Source: Planktothrix rubescens CCAP 1459/22 (GTDB lineage Bacteria > Cyanobacteriota > Cyanobacteriia > Cyanobacteriales > Microcoleaceae). From it: a DNA stretch of 64,000 nucleotides. The stretch is taken from positions 4,359,501 to 4,423,500 of the forward strand of contig LR882958.1 of assembly GCA_904830895.1 (NCBI GenBank), given 5' to 3'. Shown here piece by piece: positions 35,234 through 44,889 of this stretch (positions are counted from its first letter, which is position 1; each line of letters opens with the position of its first letter). The notes under the pieces were generated by a model, which did not search any database, was not told the origin of the DNA, and saw nothing but the letters and a program-made list of their open reading frames with translations. Made by a program: the position numbers and the translations under genes.

Positions 35234-36517
35234 GTGAGTCAGACTAACTTAGAAATCTTATCTGAAACTGATCCGGTGATTGCTGATCTGATTCAGCATG
35301 AACTCTGTCGTCAACGGGAACACCTAGAATTAATTGCCAGTGAAAATTTTACCTCGGCGGCGGTCATGGCGGCCCAGGGGTCGGTTCTCACCAATAAATA
35401 CGCCGAAGGACTTCCCAAAAAACGCTATTATGGCGGTTGTGAATTTGTTGATGGCATCGAACAATTAGCCATTGAACGCGCCAAACAACTGTTCGGGGCC
35501 GCGAGTGCCAATGTTCAGCCCCATTCTGGAGCCCAAGCTAACTTTGCCGTGTTCTTGGCTATGCTCAAACCCGGTGACACGATCATGGGAATGGACTTAT
35601 CCCATGGGGGACATTTAACTCATGGTTCCCCGGTCAATGTTTCCGGTAAATGGTTTAAGGCTTGCCATTACGGAGTTAGCCCGGAAACCGAACAACTTGA
35701 CTATGACTTAATTTTAGAACTGGCTAAACAGCATAAACCTCAAATGCTGATTTGCGGTTATTCTGCCTATTCTCGGATTATTGATTTTGAGAAATTCCGC
35801 GCCATCGCCGATGAAGTCGGTGCTTACTTAATGGCTGATATTGCCCATATTGCTGGGTTAGTGGCAACGGGACACCATCCTAACCCTATCCCCTATTGTG
35901 ATGTTGTCACCACCACTACTCACAAAACCTTGAGAGGGCCAAGGGGGGGATTGATTCTCAGCCGAGATGCCGAACTGGGCAAAAAATTAGATAAGGCTGT
36001 TTTCCCAGGGTCTCAAGGTGGCCCCCTAGAGCACGTTATTGCAGGCAAAGCCGTTGCCTTTGGGGAAGCCCTCAAACCCGAGTTTTCGACCTATTCTGGT
36101 CAAGTGATTGCCAATGCTAAAGCCTTAGCGACTCAGTTACAAAACCGAGGCTTAAAAATTGTTTCCGGTGGTACGGATAATCATTTGATGTTAGTGGATT
36201 TACGTTCTGTCAATATGACGGGTAAACGGGCGGATCAACTGGTTAGTGAAGTGAATATTACGGCGAATAAAAATACGGTTCCCTTTGATCCCGAATCTCC
36301 TTTTGTCACCAGTGGTTTACGGTTGGGATCTCCGGCCATGACCACCCGGGGGATGGGAGAAACGGAATTTATCGAAATTGGGAATATTATCGCCGACCGT
36401 CTGTTAAACCCCGAAGATGAAGGTATCGGCGAAGCCTGTCGTCAACGGGTGGCGAATTTGTGCGATCGCTTTCCCCTCTATCCCCATCTGAGTTTGAAAG
36501 TTCCAGCCTTAGCCTAG
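35234..36517 (+). CDS. glyA: serine hydroxymethyltransferase
   Basis: The 427-residue PLP enzyme interconverts serine and glycine with tetrahydrofolate, feeding one-carbon metabolism. Marks are the N-terminal [44 protein letters not shown] and the PLP-binding Lys in [14 protein letters not shown]. The start is GTG at 35234, with AAGAGGAAT upstream and the typical [16 protein letters not shown] beginning. It is monocistronic, followed by an intrinsic terminator at 36549-36576. Confidence 0.95.
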   Translation: MSQTNLEILSETDPVIADLIQHELCRQREHLELIASENFTSAAVMAAQGSVLTNKYAEGLPKKRYYGGCEFVDGIEQLAIERAKQLFGAASANVQPHSGAQANFAVFLAMLKPGDTIMGMDLSHGGHLTHGSPVNVSGKWFKACHYGVSPETEQLDYDLILELAKQHKPQMLICGYSAYSRIIDFEKFRAIADEVGAYLMADIAHIAGLVATGHHPNPIPYCDVVTTTTHKTLRGPRGGLILSRDAELGKKLDKAVFPGSQGGPLEHVIAGKAVAFGEALKPEFSTYSGQVIANAKALATQLQNRGLKIVSGGTDNHLMLVDLRSVNMTGKRADQLVSEVNITANKNTVPFDPESPFVTSGLRLGSPAMTTRGMGETEFIEIGNIIADRLLNPEDEGIGEACRQRVANLCDRFPLYPHLSLKVPALA

Positions 36518-36548
36518 TGGGATTTAGATAGATCTATTAATTGATATT

Positions 36549-36576
36549 CCCCGCTCTAAGGAGACGGGGATTTTTG
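36549..36576 (+). terminator. intrinsic terminator after glyA
   Basis: CCCCG-CTC-TAAG-GAG-A-CGGGG forms a GC-rich hairpin followed by ATTTTTG. Confidence 0.8.
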
Positions 36577-36632
36577 AAAATCTCATAACTGATTTAATTG
36601 GTTATAATATTAACCAAAATCCCTTTAAGATT

Positions 36633-37328
36633 ATGGTTATAGAACTTAAATCGGCAATTTCCACAGAAATTATCTATCCAGAAACTGATGGCAAACCGAT
36701 GGCAAATAATACCGAACAATTTCGCTGGATTGTCGTCATTGAACAGAATTTAGAAGGGTTATTTGCTGATGATCCTGATGTATTTATTGCCGGGGATTTA
36801 TTCTGGTATCCGGTACAGGGAAAACCTCATATTGTGAATGCACCGGATGTATTAACGGTATTGGGAAGACCGAAAGGAAAACGGGGTTCCTATAAACAAT
36901 GGGAAGAAGATAATATTCCTCCCCAAGTCGTCTTTGAAATTCTTTCCCCTGGAAATACTCAGAATGAGATGGATCGAAAATTGGTGTTTTACGATCGCTA
37001 TGGTGTGGAAGAATATTATATTTATAATCCTGACGGTAATCATTTCAAAGGTTGGCTTAGAAATGATGAGGGATTAGATTTGATAGAAACCCTGGACAAT
37101 TGGGTGAGTCCCAGTTTAGGAATTCGCTTTGATTTATCCGCAGAAGAACTACAAATCTATCATCCCAATGGTGATAAATTTGTCTCTTATGTTGAAATTA
37201 TGCAACGGTTAGATGCGGAAAAAAAACGGTCAGAAATAGCTGAAACTGCTTTAGAATCAGAACAACAGCGATCGCAATTATTAGCAGAACGATTAAGAGA
37301 AATGGGAATTAATCCCGATGAATTGTAG
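36633..37328 (+). CDS. Uma2 family (DUF820) protein with C-terminal coiled coil
   Basis: The 231-residue protein has the Uma2 core PD-(D/E)XK-like region (DDPDVFIAGDLFWYPV, PPQVVFEILSPGNTQNEMDRKLVFYDRYGVEEYYIY). A C-terminal charged coiled coil follows (MQRLDAEKKRSEIAETALESEQQRSQLLAERLREMGINPDEL), ending in a motif seen in many cyanobacterial Uma2 proteins. The function of the family is unresolved. The gene is convergent with the hydrolase at 37372. Confidence 0.85.
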   Translation: MVIELKSAISTEIIYPETDGKPMANNTEQFRWIVVIEQNLEGLFADDPDVFIAGDLFWYPVQGKPHIVNAPDVLTVLGRPKGKRGSYKQWEEDNIPPQVVFEILSPGNTQNEMDRKLVFYDRYGVEEYYIYNPDGNHFKGWLRNDEGLDLIETLDNWVSPSLGIRFDLSAEELQIYHPNGDKFVSYVEIMQRLDAEKKRSEIAETALESEQQRSQLLAERLREMGINPDEL

Positions 37329-37343
37329 GATTTAAACCCAATT

Positions 37344-37374
37344 ACCCCCCCAAACCCCCGTACACGGGGGGCTA
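37344..37374. repeat. C/G-run hairpin element
   Basis: CCCCCCCAAACCCCCGTACACGGGGGG with a CTA tail. The same sequence, inverted, is present twice at 56424-56526. It lies between two convergent genes and could end transcription from both sides. Confidence 0.65.
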
Positions 37375-38247
37375 AGGTCTTAAAAAATTTAACAATTCTC
37401 GATTTACAGTTTGGGGAACTTCCTGTTGTATCCAGTGACCACAATCGGAGATTAATTCTAGTTTAAACGGGGCCGCAATTAATCTATCTAAACCTTCCGT
37501 TAGATGATAACTTAAAAATGAGTCTTCCTTTCCCCATAAAACTAAAGTAGGAGATAAAACTTTTACCGGGGTTTTTGTCAAATTTAATAACCAAGTCGGC
37601 GGCCAAAACAAATGACGATAATAACTCATCGCTGCTCTTAATACCCCGGGTTTTTCTAAAGCTGCTTCATAAATTTGAGTTTCTTCGGTACTAAAAGCAC
37701 CCTTACGGATAGCGTGTTCTCGCAACGCATTAGTAATAAATTCTTTTAAATTTTGTTGGATTAACCATTCGGGAATCCCCGGAACTTGAAAGGCAAAAAT
37801 AAACCAACTGCGACGAACTTGATCTAAATTACTAACTAATTCTTGCACAAAACGATAAGGGGGAGGAGCGTTTAGAATCGCCAAACGATTTAGAGATTCG
37901 GGAAACTTCTGGGCAAAATGCCAAGCAATTAATCCCCCCCAATCATGCCCAACAATATGAGCCTTAACATAGCCTAATCGTTGAATCAAGCCTTGAATAT
38001 CAGCTACTAGGGTGTCTAAATCATAGCCACTATCCGGCTTATCAGAATCATTATAACCCCGTAAATCAGGTACAACAACTTTAAAATGACGAGCCAAGGC
38101 CGGAATTTGATAGCGCCAAGCGTACCAAAATTCAGGAAATCCATGTAGAAGTATGACGAGTTCACCCTCGCCTTGGGTAACCGTGTGTAAACGAATGTTA
38201 TTCGTTTCTACAAACAGATGTTGCCAATCAGATTCTAATGTCACCAT
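37372..38247 (-). CDS. alpha/beta hydrolase, epoxide hydrolase / haloalkane dehalogenase-like
   Basis: About 291 residues of the alpha/beta-hydrolase fold. The oxyanion motif is HGFPEFW, the nucleophile Asp is in VGHDWGGL, a cap domain follows (about 130-210), an acidic residue is in VLWGKEDSF, and the His is in SDCGHWIQQE. An Asp nucleophile with HGFPEFW points to soluble epoxide hydrolases or dehalogenases. The substrate is unknown. I use the ATG at 38247 (MVTLESDWQHLF) with TTGGAG upstream rather than one seven codons earlier. Confidence 0.85.
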   Translation of the reverse strand: MVTLESDWQHLFVETNNIRLHTVTQGEGELVILLHGFPEFWYAWRYQIPALARHFKVVVPDLRGYNDSDKPDSGYDLDTLVADIQGLIQRLGYVKAHIVGHDWGGLIAWHFAQKFPESLNRLAILNAPPPYRFVQELVSNLDQVRRSWFIFAFQVPGIPEWLIQQNLKEFITNALREHAIRKGAFSTEETQIYEAALEKPGVLRAAMSYYRHLFWPPTWLLNLTKTPVKVLSPTLVLWGKEDSFLSYHLTEGLDRLIAAPFKLELISDCGHWIQQEVPQTVNRELLNFLRP

Positions 38248-38410
38248 AAACTCCAATATAACACTCACAAGCGCCTAGGCTAACGTCTTAGAGAATTTCC
38301 TCAACGGATTGGAGCAATGTTAAACAGTTGCTCGGTGATTTCAGATTACCACCGACGGGGGTTAACTCCATCAACTTCATTAGGTCTGTCAAGGGGCAAT
38401 TCCGCATCTT

Positions 38411-38761
38411 CTAAACACGCTGGGCAAGTTTGGGACTCGTAAGATGGGGAGAAGGTATTCCTCTGTAAATGACCAAATTAGCCAACTCCTGCAATTGTTG
38501 AATGGCCTCAGCACCCTCTAATTTCATGAGTTCCCGGTCATCACGCATTTCCGTCCAGGTAATTCCATAGTCTGATACCAGAAAACGAATCAAATGACTT
38601 TCGCCCAAACTGACCATAAAGGAGGCGCTATTCATCTGACCGCCGCAGGTATAGCAGGAAGCGAGATACCCCTGTCTTTCTAGCACCGTAGCTAGAGCTT
38701 GGAGGTTCATCACCAAGTCCTGAACGAATTTGCGGTGTTGTTCTGCAATTCTGAGAAACAT
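38411..38761 (-). CDS. DUF1815 family protein
   Basis: The 116-residue protein (MFLRIAEQHRKFVQDLVMNLQALATVLERQGYLASCYTCG .. GITWTEMRDDRELMKLEGAEAI) matches DUF1815, a cyanobacterial family without known function. The start at 38761 is favoured by a strong GGAGGAG ribosome binding site directly before it. The longer frame has no such site. Confidence 0.78.
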   Translation of the reverse strand: MFLRIAEQHRKFVQDLVMNLQALATVLERQGYLASCYTCGGQMNSASFMVSLGESHLIRFLVSDYGITWTEMRDDRELMKLEGAEAIQQLQELANLVIYRGIPSPHLTSPKLAQRV

Positions 38762-38970
38762 AATTCTCCTCCTATCACCACACCTGGGATTATTTACAAA
38801 ATGTAGCATAATCTTAAAGTTATGGTGCTGAAATATTAATCTTAGTCTGATCAGCCTAAATTGAAAAGATCACCCTATTTACCCACCCCAGTGCCAAAAT
38901 AGAGACTGTTTTGCAGGTTAACCAAAACCCTCAGTTGAGAAGTTCCAGGTACAGAAACTTTCCCTCAACC

Positions 38971-39183
38971 TCAATCAATTTGCCACCACCCAAATCCAGG
39001 GCCGATAAATCGAATCGTAACCCAAACAAAAACCAGTAAACCAATCCCTAGCCAACTGGCTTTAGTCGTAATTTCTATGAATTTTCGACTTTGGTTTTTA
39101 GTGAGGGGAAACCAAGGGACAAATTTTTCGTCTTGGCCATAACTTTCTCCCATAGAATCTTTTCGGCGTTTTGCTTCACCCAT
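38971..39183 (-). CDS. DUF2839 family small membrane protein
   Basis: The 70-residue protein begins MGEAKRRKDSMGESYGQ and has one membrane helix (ASWLGIGLLVFVWVTIRFIGP). This matches DUF2839, a small cyanobacterial family. The MGEAKRRK start is diagnostic. The function is unknown. It lies 28 bp upstream of nagA's stop on the same strand, so it is downstream of nagA in the same direction and may be co-transcribed with it. Confidence 0.78.
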   Translation of the reverse strand: MGEAKRRKDSMGESYGQDEKFVPWFPLTKNQSRKFIEITTKASWLGIGLLVFVWVTIRFIGPGFGWWQID

Positions 39184-39211
39184 ATTTGTATATAAAAGTT
39201 AACGGTAGGAC

Positions 39212-40489
39212 TCATTTACTCAATTTTATTTGATCTGTTGGCAAGTTGACGATTATTCCTTGATCGATCACAAATGGTAATAGTCGCTCCCAATTTAAGG
39301 TAACAGTTTCAGAGGCTGGATCAAGTTTCCACCGCAAAAGCTGACTGGCGGATTCACCGATGGGGGAAAATAGACCCAGGGCTTGCCTTGGGGCAATAGT
39401 AGCGTATGCGATCGCCTCTCCCAAATCACAACAATTCCACTTAACTAAATTTTCTACCCCTACAAATAAAGGTAAGGTGGTTCCAGATAAAGTCCCATCG
39501 GCTAAACGGGCGGAACCTTCTTTCACCTCAATTTGTCGTTCATCCCAAGGATAAACCCCATCCGGTAGTCCCAAAGGTGCTAAGGCATCACTCACCAAAA
39601 ACAGGGGAATTAAATCTGTGGCTTCGTTGGGTTGGTTAATTCCCGACATCCGTAACAGCAAATTAACCATTAGGGGAGAAATGTGCTGTCCATCGGCAAT
39701 AAAGCCCGATTGTACCTGGTTATTAACTAAAGCCGCCCCTAATAAACCCGGTTCTCGATGGTGCAGACTGGGCATGGCATTGAAAGCATGAGTTACCATC
39801 CTTGCCCCCAGGTTAAAAGCTCTTTCTGCCTGCTCTGCTGTAGCCTGGGAGTGACCTAAACTAACAATTATTCCTAAATTTGTCAAATAGGGAATTACCG
39901 TATCTGTGGGGTCTAATTCCGGGGCTAGGGTAATGATTTTTACGACGTCTGCATAGTCCCCTAGAACCCGTTGCACCTGCTCCAAAGCTAGGGGTAATAA
40001 ATGCTCTTGAGGATGGGCACCCCGTTTACTGGAATTGAGAAATGGCCCTTCCAGATGTACCCCTAAAATTTTAGCGGTGGGTTTGTTCTGGGGAATGGTT
40101 TGGATAAATTCCGCTATGGTGGAGAGCGATCGCTGAATTTTATCAATTGAAGTGGTGACAATAGTGGGCATAAACCCATCAATGCCCTGTGCCCATAAAT
40201 ACTGGCAAATTTCGGTCAACTTGGAAAAATATTTCGGTTCTAAATCGGGAAAAGCTAATCCTAATGCCCCATTAATTTGTAAATCTATTCCTCCCAAAGA
40301 TAGCCAATCTCCCTGCAAATCTATTTGTTGAATTGCTGCGGTTGATCTGGGTTGAGATAAACCTGCCATTGGTTCAATTCCAGAGATTTTACCCTGACGA
40401 ATTAAAACTTGTTGTAAATTTTGTGTTCTGGGGAGACGGACATTGATAATATCGAAGTTAACGGCGTCTGGCTGTGGTGTTGTGATCAT
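39212..40489 (-). CDS. nagA: N-acetylglucosamine-6-phosphate deacetylase
   Basis: The 425-residue amidohydrolase removes acetate from GlcNAc-6-phosphate during amino-sugar recycling. Metal and substrate motifs are GVHLEGPFLNSSKRGAHP, SLGHSQATAEQ, VTHAFNAMPSLHHREPG and FIADGQHISP, with the late catalytic Asp in FLVSDALAPLGLPDG. The start ATG is 9 bp from the purE start on the other strand, so the promoter of each must lie inside the other gene. Confidence 0.92.
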   Translation of the reverse strand: MITTPQPDAVNFDIINVRLPRTQNLQQVLIRQGKISGIEPMAGLSQPRSTAAIQQIDLQGDWLSLGGIDLQINGALGLAFPDLEPKYFSKLTEICQYLWAQGIDGFMPTIVTTSIDKIQRSLSTIAEFIQTIPQNKPTAKILGVHLEGPFLNSSKRGAHPQEHLLPLALEQVQRVLGDYADVVKIITLAPELDPTDTVIPYLTNLGIIVSLGHSQATAEQAERAFNLGARMVTHAFNAMPSLHHREPGLLGAALVNNQVQSGFIADGQHISPLMVNLLLRMSGINQPNEATDLIPLFLVSDALAPLGLPDGVYPWDERQIEVKEGSARLADGTLSGTTLPLFVGVENLVKWNCCDLGEAIAYATIAPRQALGLFSPIGESASQLLRWKLDPASETVTLNWERLLPFVIDQGIIVNLPTDQIKLSK

Positions 40490-40498
40490 GAGGAATAG

Positions 40499-41035
40499 TT
40501 GGCTTTGAACTCTACATTATTATCGACTAACTCTACTCCTGTGGTTGGGATTATTATGGGGAGTGATTCAGATTTACCCACAATGGCGGCGGCGATCGCG
40601 GTTTGTGAAGAATTTAATATCCCCCATGAAGTTGCTATTGTTTCCGCCCACCGTACCCCGGAAAGGATGTTTGAATATGCTAAAACCGCCCATTTGCGAG
40701 GATTAAAAGTGGTTATTGCCGGAGCCGGAGGAGCCGCCCATTTACCGGGGATGGTGGCATCTTTAACCCCTTTACCTGTAATTGGGGTTCCAGTAACAAC
40801 TCGCACCTTACAGGGGGTTGATTCTCTGTATTCTATTGTACAAATGCCTGGAGGAATTCCGGTGGCAACGGTGGCAATTGGTAATGCTAAAAATGCGGGT
40901 TTATTAGCAGTACAAATCCTAGCCAGTCATGATCCTGAACTCTTGCAAAAAGTTCAAGACTATCGGGAAAATCTTAAACAATCTGTTCTGGAAAAACAGG
41001 AGCGTTTGGATCAAGTTGGCTATAGTGAATATTAG
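40499..41035 (+). CDS. purE: N5-carboxyaminoimidazole ribonucleotide mutase
   Basis: The 178-residue PurE class I enzyme acts in purine synthesis, moving the carboxyl group of N5-CAIR to C4. Motifs are [28 protein letters not shown] and [16 protein letters not shown]. The start TTG at 40499 is preceded by AGGA at 40491. No later in-frame start leaves the conserved GSDSD loop intact with a reasonable leader. It is divergent from nagA with a 9-bp gap. Confidence 0.92.
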   Translation: MALNSTLLSTNSTPVVGIIMGSDSDLPTMAAAIAVCEEFNIPHEVAIVSAHRTPERMFEYAKTAHLRGLKVVIAGAGGAAHLPGMVASLTPLPVIGVPVTTRTLQGVDSLYSIVQMPGGIPVATVAIGNAKNAGLLAVQILASHDPELLQKVQDYRENLKQSVLEKQERLDQVGYSEY

Positions 41036-41101
41036 GTGTAAAGTCGGAGATCTGCGAGCAGTGATATTGAGAACTAACAAAAAAAATAGGATAAAAAAAT
41101 T

Positions 41102-41614
41102 ATGACAACCCTTTGGCAGTCTAGTAACAATCACCCCGATAATGCAACCCATCTGGATATCATTCGTCAGTGGTGGGCATCCTTACAAGGTCAGGAAATT
41201 CACTGGCAACAACGTTTAATTCCTGCCGATGGGGATTATTTGAGTGGTTTAGATTGGCAACCCCAACGTTTTGATGAAACCTTTACGATAAAAAAACCAG
41301 AAATTCGCGGAATCACACTCTATTATTTTAAACCAGAACTACCCCAAGAACTGAGTATTACTCCCCATAAATTAAAACTTGATTCTCAACAACAACAACT
41401 GTATATTTTCCCCCAATCTCAACAGCAAGTGGTGATTCGAGTCGAAGGTTATAAACCTCCTTATCAAATCATAGAATTAACCGATCCCGATTTGGCTGTT
41501 GGCAAAGATGGAATGATTTTATTTCGGGATCATCAACAGTTAATGGATGTTAAAATTAAACTGAGTTCCGATCGGCTAAAGTTATTAAAATCCAAACTTA
41601 ATTCTACTGAATAA
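41102..41614 (+). CDS. hypothetical protein
   Basis: A 170-residue soluble protein with no family that I recognise. Its middle is polar and Gln-rich (LDSQQQQLYIFPQSQQQVVIRVEGYKPPYQIIEL), with regular alternation suggesting beta strands. There is no signal peptide or membrane helix. It lies 66 bp after purE on the same strand and could be its last operon member. Codon usage looks like the neighbours, so there is no sign of recent transfer. Confidence 0.6.
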   Translation: MTTLWQSSNNHPDNATHLDIIRQWWASLQGQEIHWQQRLIPADGDYLSGLDWQPQRFDETFTIKKPEIRGITLYYFKPELPQELSITPHKLKLDSQQQQLYIFPQSQQQVVIRVEGYKPPYQIIELTDPDLAVGKDGMILFRDHQQLMDVKIKLSSDRLKLLKSKLNSTE

Positions 41615-41731
41615 TCAGTCTTTAAGGGATTCACCTTGACGATCAGTTCCTTGACATCCTAGAGACGGATGCACTACCATATCCTCAATTACATCCCATC
41701 CCATAAATAATGTAAATTTAGGACGTTTCTG

Positions 41732-42343
41732 ATGTCAAAAATCTACAGTACAGAGGAACTGATCCAAATCTTAAATCAGGAGCGCCAAGCTTGCCTGAAG
41801 GGGGAGCGTTTGAATTTAATGGCGACTCCGGCGGTGGGAAATCCCGTAGTTGACTGTTTTTTGAAACCAGAGGGAATTCAAAAGTTTACAGCCTATCAAA
41901 ATTTTAAGGCAACGATTCACCAATACCAACAAGAACATCAAGTTTCTGGAATTGTTTGGCGGGAAATTATTGTTAGGGGAAAAACCCTACAATTTCCGTT
42001 TGTGAATGAACAATTAATTGCCTTACCCTATGATTTAGAACAGTTAAAAGCAGCAAAAATTAAATTATTGGCATTCTGGGATGATGTAACCGCCGGGATG
42101 GATTTATATTTAAGTTTAAATAGTGGTAAGGATTATCGTCAAATTTGCGTAGAAGAAGTCGATGCTATTATTCAACGCACGGAATGGGCTTGTATTTGGA
42201 AGTGGGAGAAATCGAGTTTTTTAGAAATGTTATTACAATTAGGTTGGGGACAACCCTCAGAATCGGGTGATCGCAGGGGATGGCCCCAGTCAGGGAGCGA
42301 AAATATTCATGCTGTTAAGCCTGGTCAACATCCGATTTGTTAA
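41732..42343 (+). CDS. hypothetical cyanobacterial protein
   Basis: A 203-residue soluble protein starting MSKIYSTEELIQILNQERQACLKGERLNL. It has conserved-looking Trp-rich segments (SGIVWREIIVRGKTLQFPF, LLAFWDDVTAGMDLYLSL, TEWACIWKWEKSSFLEMLLQLGWG). I do not recognise a named domain. It is convergent with the radical SAM gene at 42371, whose stop lies 28 bp away. Confidence 0.6.
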   Translation: MSKIYSTEELIQILNQERQACLKGERLNLMATPAVGNPVVDCFLKPEGIQKFTAYQNFKATIHQYQQEHQVSGIVWREIIVRGKTLQFPFVNEQLIALPYDLEQLKAAKIKLLAFWDDVTAGMDLYLSLNSGKDYRQICVEEVDAIIQRTEWACIWKWEKSSFLEMLLQLGWGQPSESGDRRGWPQSGSENIHAVKPGQHPIC

Positions 42344-42370
42344 ATCTGAAGTTGCCCAAAAGGGCGGTGT

Positions 42371-43924
42371 TTAGTTCAAATTCGCCAACACAACCTTTGA
42401 GTCGTCGGAGGAAGCGTCACTAACCATCCCTGAATATTCTCCGTTATAGTTGGTAAATTCAGACGGAGATCTCCGAATCTTAGATAGGCGAATTTGCCAA
42501 TCGGAAACCTGCTCGTAGCTAAGGTGATTAGTATTGGAAGTAGTTGTCCATACTCCCCAAAGACAGGTATCTTCAAACTGTAGCAGTCCTGACTTCCGTA
42601 AGTTATAAGATTGCGGAGTTCCGGGCAAGGGAATAATGCTGTAGCAGGAAGTCTGAAATTCCAATTGCGGGTTAATTTCTACCAGTTCATCCACCAGTTC
42701 TGTGATTGCTTCCTCAAGACGTAACAAATCCTCATGGTCATCATCGGGTAGCCCGATAATGATGCCATAAGCAATCACAGGTACACCAGTTCGGACTACA
42801 GATTTCATCAACGTACAATGTTCTTGCCAAGGCAACAACTTCTTGTAAGCTTCTCGTCCAAAAACGGGACGTTCAGCCGGGATATAAGCCAAAGGGCAAC
42901 CGACTTTGCCATCCCAGCCAAACAGTGCTTCAATCATTTCTTCGTCAGGTCTGAGGTCGCTGCTTTCGTAGTTACGCCCAGCGCCGAGAGTTGTTTTCCT
43001 CAGTTCCAAACCATTCGGCCACATGAGTGTTATTCCCATCTCCCTCGCACCATTGGTAATGTCGAGGATCTCTTGTCGCCCATCAGGAAAGAGTCCACGG
43101 GCGAGGAATTGATCGGAACCGATATTAATCGAACGCGCCCCCGCTTCTTTCTGAATCGCCAACCATTTCAGGGCCGTTTCTGGGGTCATTCTCCGAAAGC
43201 CAGTGCCGTAGGTGGGTGTCATGCAAAAATCGCAGGTGCGATCGCAACCAATGTCAGCTACCAAAGAACCGACTGGCACAGTTCCCTGGACATTGGGCAG
43301 TGTCCCTAAACACTCCCGCGCCACATCCACCGATGGTAGTGCCCACTCCTCTGGACTTTTGGCTTTATTCTTCCTGGCATACTGTTTACCATTTGCGAGA
43401 ATGACACCCGTGAGTTCTTCTCGTGGAGTTTTTCCGAGTACATAGTCAAAAATAGCCCAATTCGCTGCCCCGGATTTATCCTGAACGACTGCTGCTGCGC
43501 CAGCCTTCAAGTAGTGGTGCGGTTCAGCGAAAGCATCCGACCCGCCAACGACAATGGGACGACCTCCCTTAGCCAGATGCTCAATCACCATACAAGTGAC
43601 TTGACGATCTTGGGAGAAATTAACTGTAATTCCCCAAGCATCGAAGGCCTGGGGATCTAGGGTGGCAATTTTGCCCCCGACGTAAGTTTTCCGCAGGGTT
43701 ATCCCTTTCCAGACAATCTCCCCAAATTCTTCACTATAATTATCATCTCTGAGGTTGACTAATCGGGCATCAAATCCTCCTGCTTGCAAGTCAGGTATCA
43801 AAACTTGCTTGCTGATTAAGGAACGATGTCTATATAAAGAAGTCCAATTTTTGCCTTCTGCATCGTAGAGTCCGGTTGCTGGAGGTTCAATCAGTCCAAT
43901 TGTGGGATACTTGTTAGCTACCAT
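42371..43924 (-). CDS. B12-binding-type radical SAM protein
   Basis: The 517-residue protein has an N-terminal cobalamin-binding-like Rossmann region (about 1-170, ITVNFSQDRQVTCMVIEHLAKGGRPIVVGGSDA). A radical SAM core follows, with the cluster motif CDRTCDFC (C-x3-C-x2-C) near residue 226. The radical SAM barrel continues with SINIGSDQFLARG and IIIGLPDDDHEDLLRLEEAI. Class B enzymes of this kind methylate or rearrange unreactive carbon or phosphorus centres. The substrate is unknown and no biosynthetic cluster surrounds it. It is monocistronic. A His in the DxHxxG cobalamin motif is not evident, so cobalamin binding is uncertain. Confidence 0.8.
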   Translation of the reverse strand: MVANKYPTIGLIEPPATGLYDAEGKNWTSLYRHRSLISKQVLIPDLQAGGFDARLVNLRDDNYSEEFGEIVWKGITLRKTYVGGKIATLDPQAFDAWGITVNFSQDRQVTCMVIEHLAKGGRPIVVGGSDAFAEPHHYLKAGAAAVVQDKSGAANWAIFDYVLGKTPREELTGVILANGKQYARKNKAKSPEEWALPSVDVARECLGTLPNVQGTVPVGSLVADIGCDRTCDFCMTPTYGTGFRRMTPETALKWLAIQKEAGARSINIGSDQFLARGLFPDGRQEILDITNGAREMGITLMWPNGLELRKTTLGAGRNYESSDLRPDEEMIEALFGWDGKVGCPLAYIPAERPVFGREAYKKLLPWQEHCTLMKSVVRTGVPVIAYGIIIGLPDDDHEDLLRLEEAITELVDELVEINPQLEFQTSCYSIIPLPGTPQSYNLRKSGLLQFEDTCLWGVWTTTSNTNHLSYEQVSDWQIRLSKIRRSPSEFTNYNGEYSGMVSDASSDDSKVVLANLN

Positions 43925-44184
43925 AGTTCAGGGTGGGGAATATGGGATCAGAAAATTCGATGGCTCGCGATCGCCTACCGCATCCAGGAAGCCGATCGCA
44001 AATCTTTGGCGATAGGACAAGTCAGTGAGCCACTTTTTCAGAATATCAGAGGATAGGACAATTGGGCTATTTGTTTTTGAGTCTTGTCACTATTTTCTTT
44101 GACGAAATTCTTTAAATTTTTCTAACTCCTGAATTTTGGGTTGAGTTCCTACTCCTACAGGTCGGCTAGCCTGATATATAATTG

Positions 44185-44889
44185 TTAAGGAGGCATTTTA
44201 AATAACTTACCATTTTCGTGATTAAGTTCATTTTGCAAAATCTTTTCATAAATTTCGGGCAAAGAATCTGTGACGAGATTATCTTCAATTCCATAGCCCA
44301 AACTTGTCCAGGTTCCTGATAATAATTCTAACACCTGATCAACTTTTTCTTCGCGTAATAATTGGGAAATATTAACCCCCCAAAATTTATCATCTAATAA
44401 CCAACGATAAACCACCGTATCTTGATATTCTGGTTCAAAACTATAGGGAAGCCAAAACCAAAATTGAGCGGGTTTTGGATGATAGCGTTCGGCTTTTTCA
44501 TCCCAGGTAGTTTTTAACATTTGATAGCGTCCGGCGGCGGTGCTACATTTGCCTTGATTTGGGCCGACCATAATCCGCATACATTGGTCAGGATGGCTAT
44601 GTAAACTAGAGACATATTTTCCCCCATATAAAACATGATAGGGGTCAGAATAACTGGACTCACTGGCGGAAATAGTTCGCATCAATGCCCGAATATAAGG
44701 ATCTCCGCCCCGCATAACTAAAGGTAGCCATTGTGCTTCTACCTGTTGATCAATTGACGGTTCAAAATCCGATTTTCCCTGGCAACTTCTGACGCCAATA
44801 AAGGTTAACGTCAATAGCAGTAAACCACTCCAGAATAGCCGTTTACGGCGATTAATGTTCTGTCTTTTTCTTTGATAATGTTCCATCAA
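44185..44889 (-). CDS. membrane-anchored muramidase, lambda-endolysin-like
   Basis: The 234-residue protein has an N-terminal anchor (RLFWSGLLLLTLTFIGV), followed by a lambda-lysozyme-like domain: RALMRTISASESSYSDPYHVLYGG with the catalytic Glu, then GKCSTAAGRYQMLKTTWDE. This type (COG4678, GH104) cleaves glycan strands of peptidoglycan. The anchor suggests a resident wall-remodelling enzyme rather than a phage gene, and no phage genes are nearby. Its ATG overlaps the stop of the reductase at 44886 by 4 bases, indicating translational coupling. Confidence 0.8.
   Translation of the reverse strand: MMEHYQRKRQNINRRKRLFWSGLLLLTLTFIGVRSCQGKSDFEPSIDQQVEAQWLPLVMRGGDPYIRALMRTISASESSYSDPYHVLYGGKYVSSLHSHPDQCMRIMVGPNQGKCSTAAGRYQMLKTTWDEKAERYHPKPAQFWFWLPYSFEPEYQDTVVYRWLLDDKFWGVNISQLLREEKVDQVLELLSGTWTSLGYGIEDNLVTDSLPEIYEKILQNELNHENGKLFKMPP

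Noticed and set aside
44185-44889. Phage origin of the lambda-like muramidase
   Set aside because: It carries a membrane anchor, is translationally coupled to a reductase gene, and no other phage genes are nearby.
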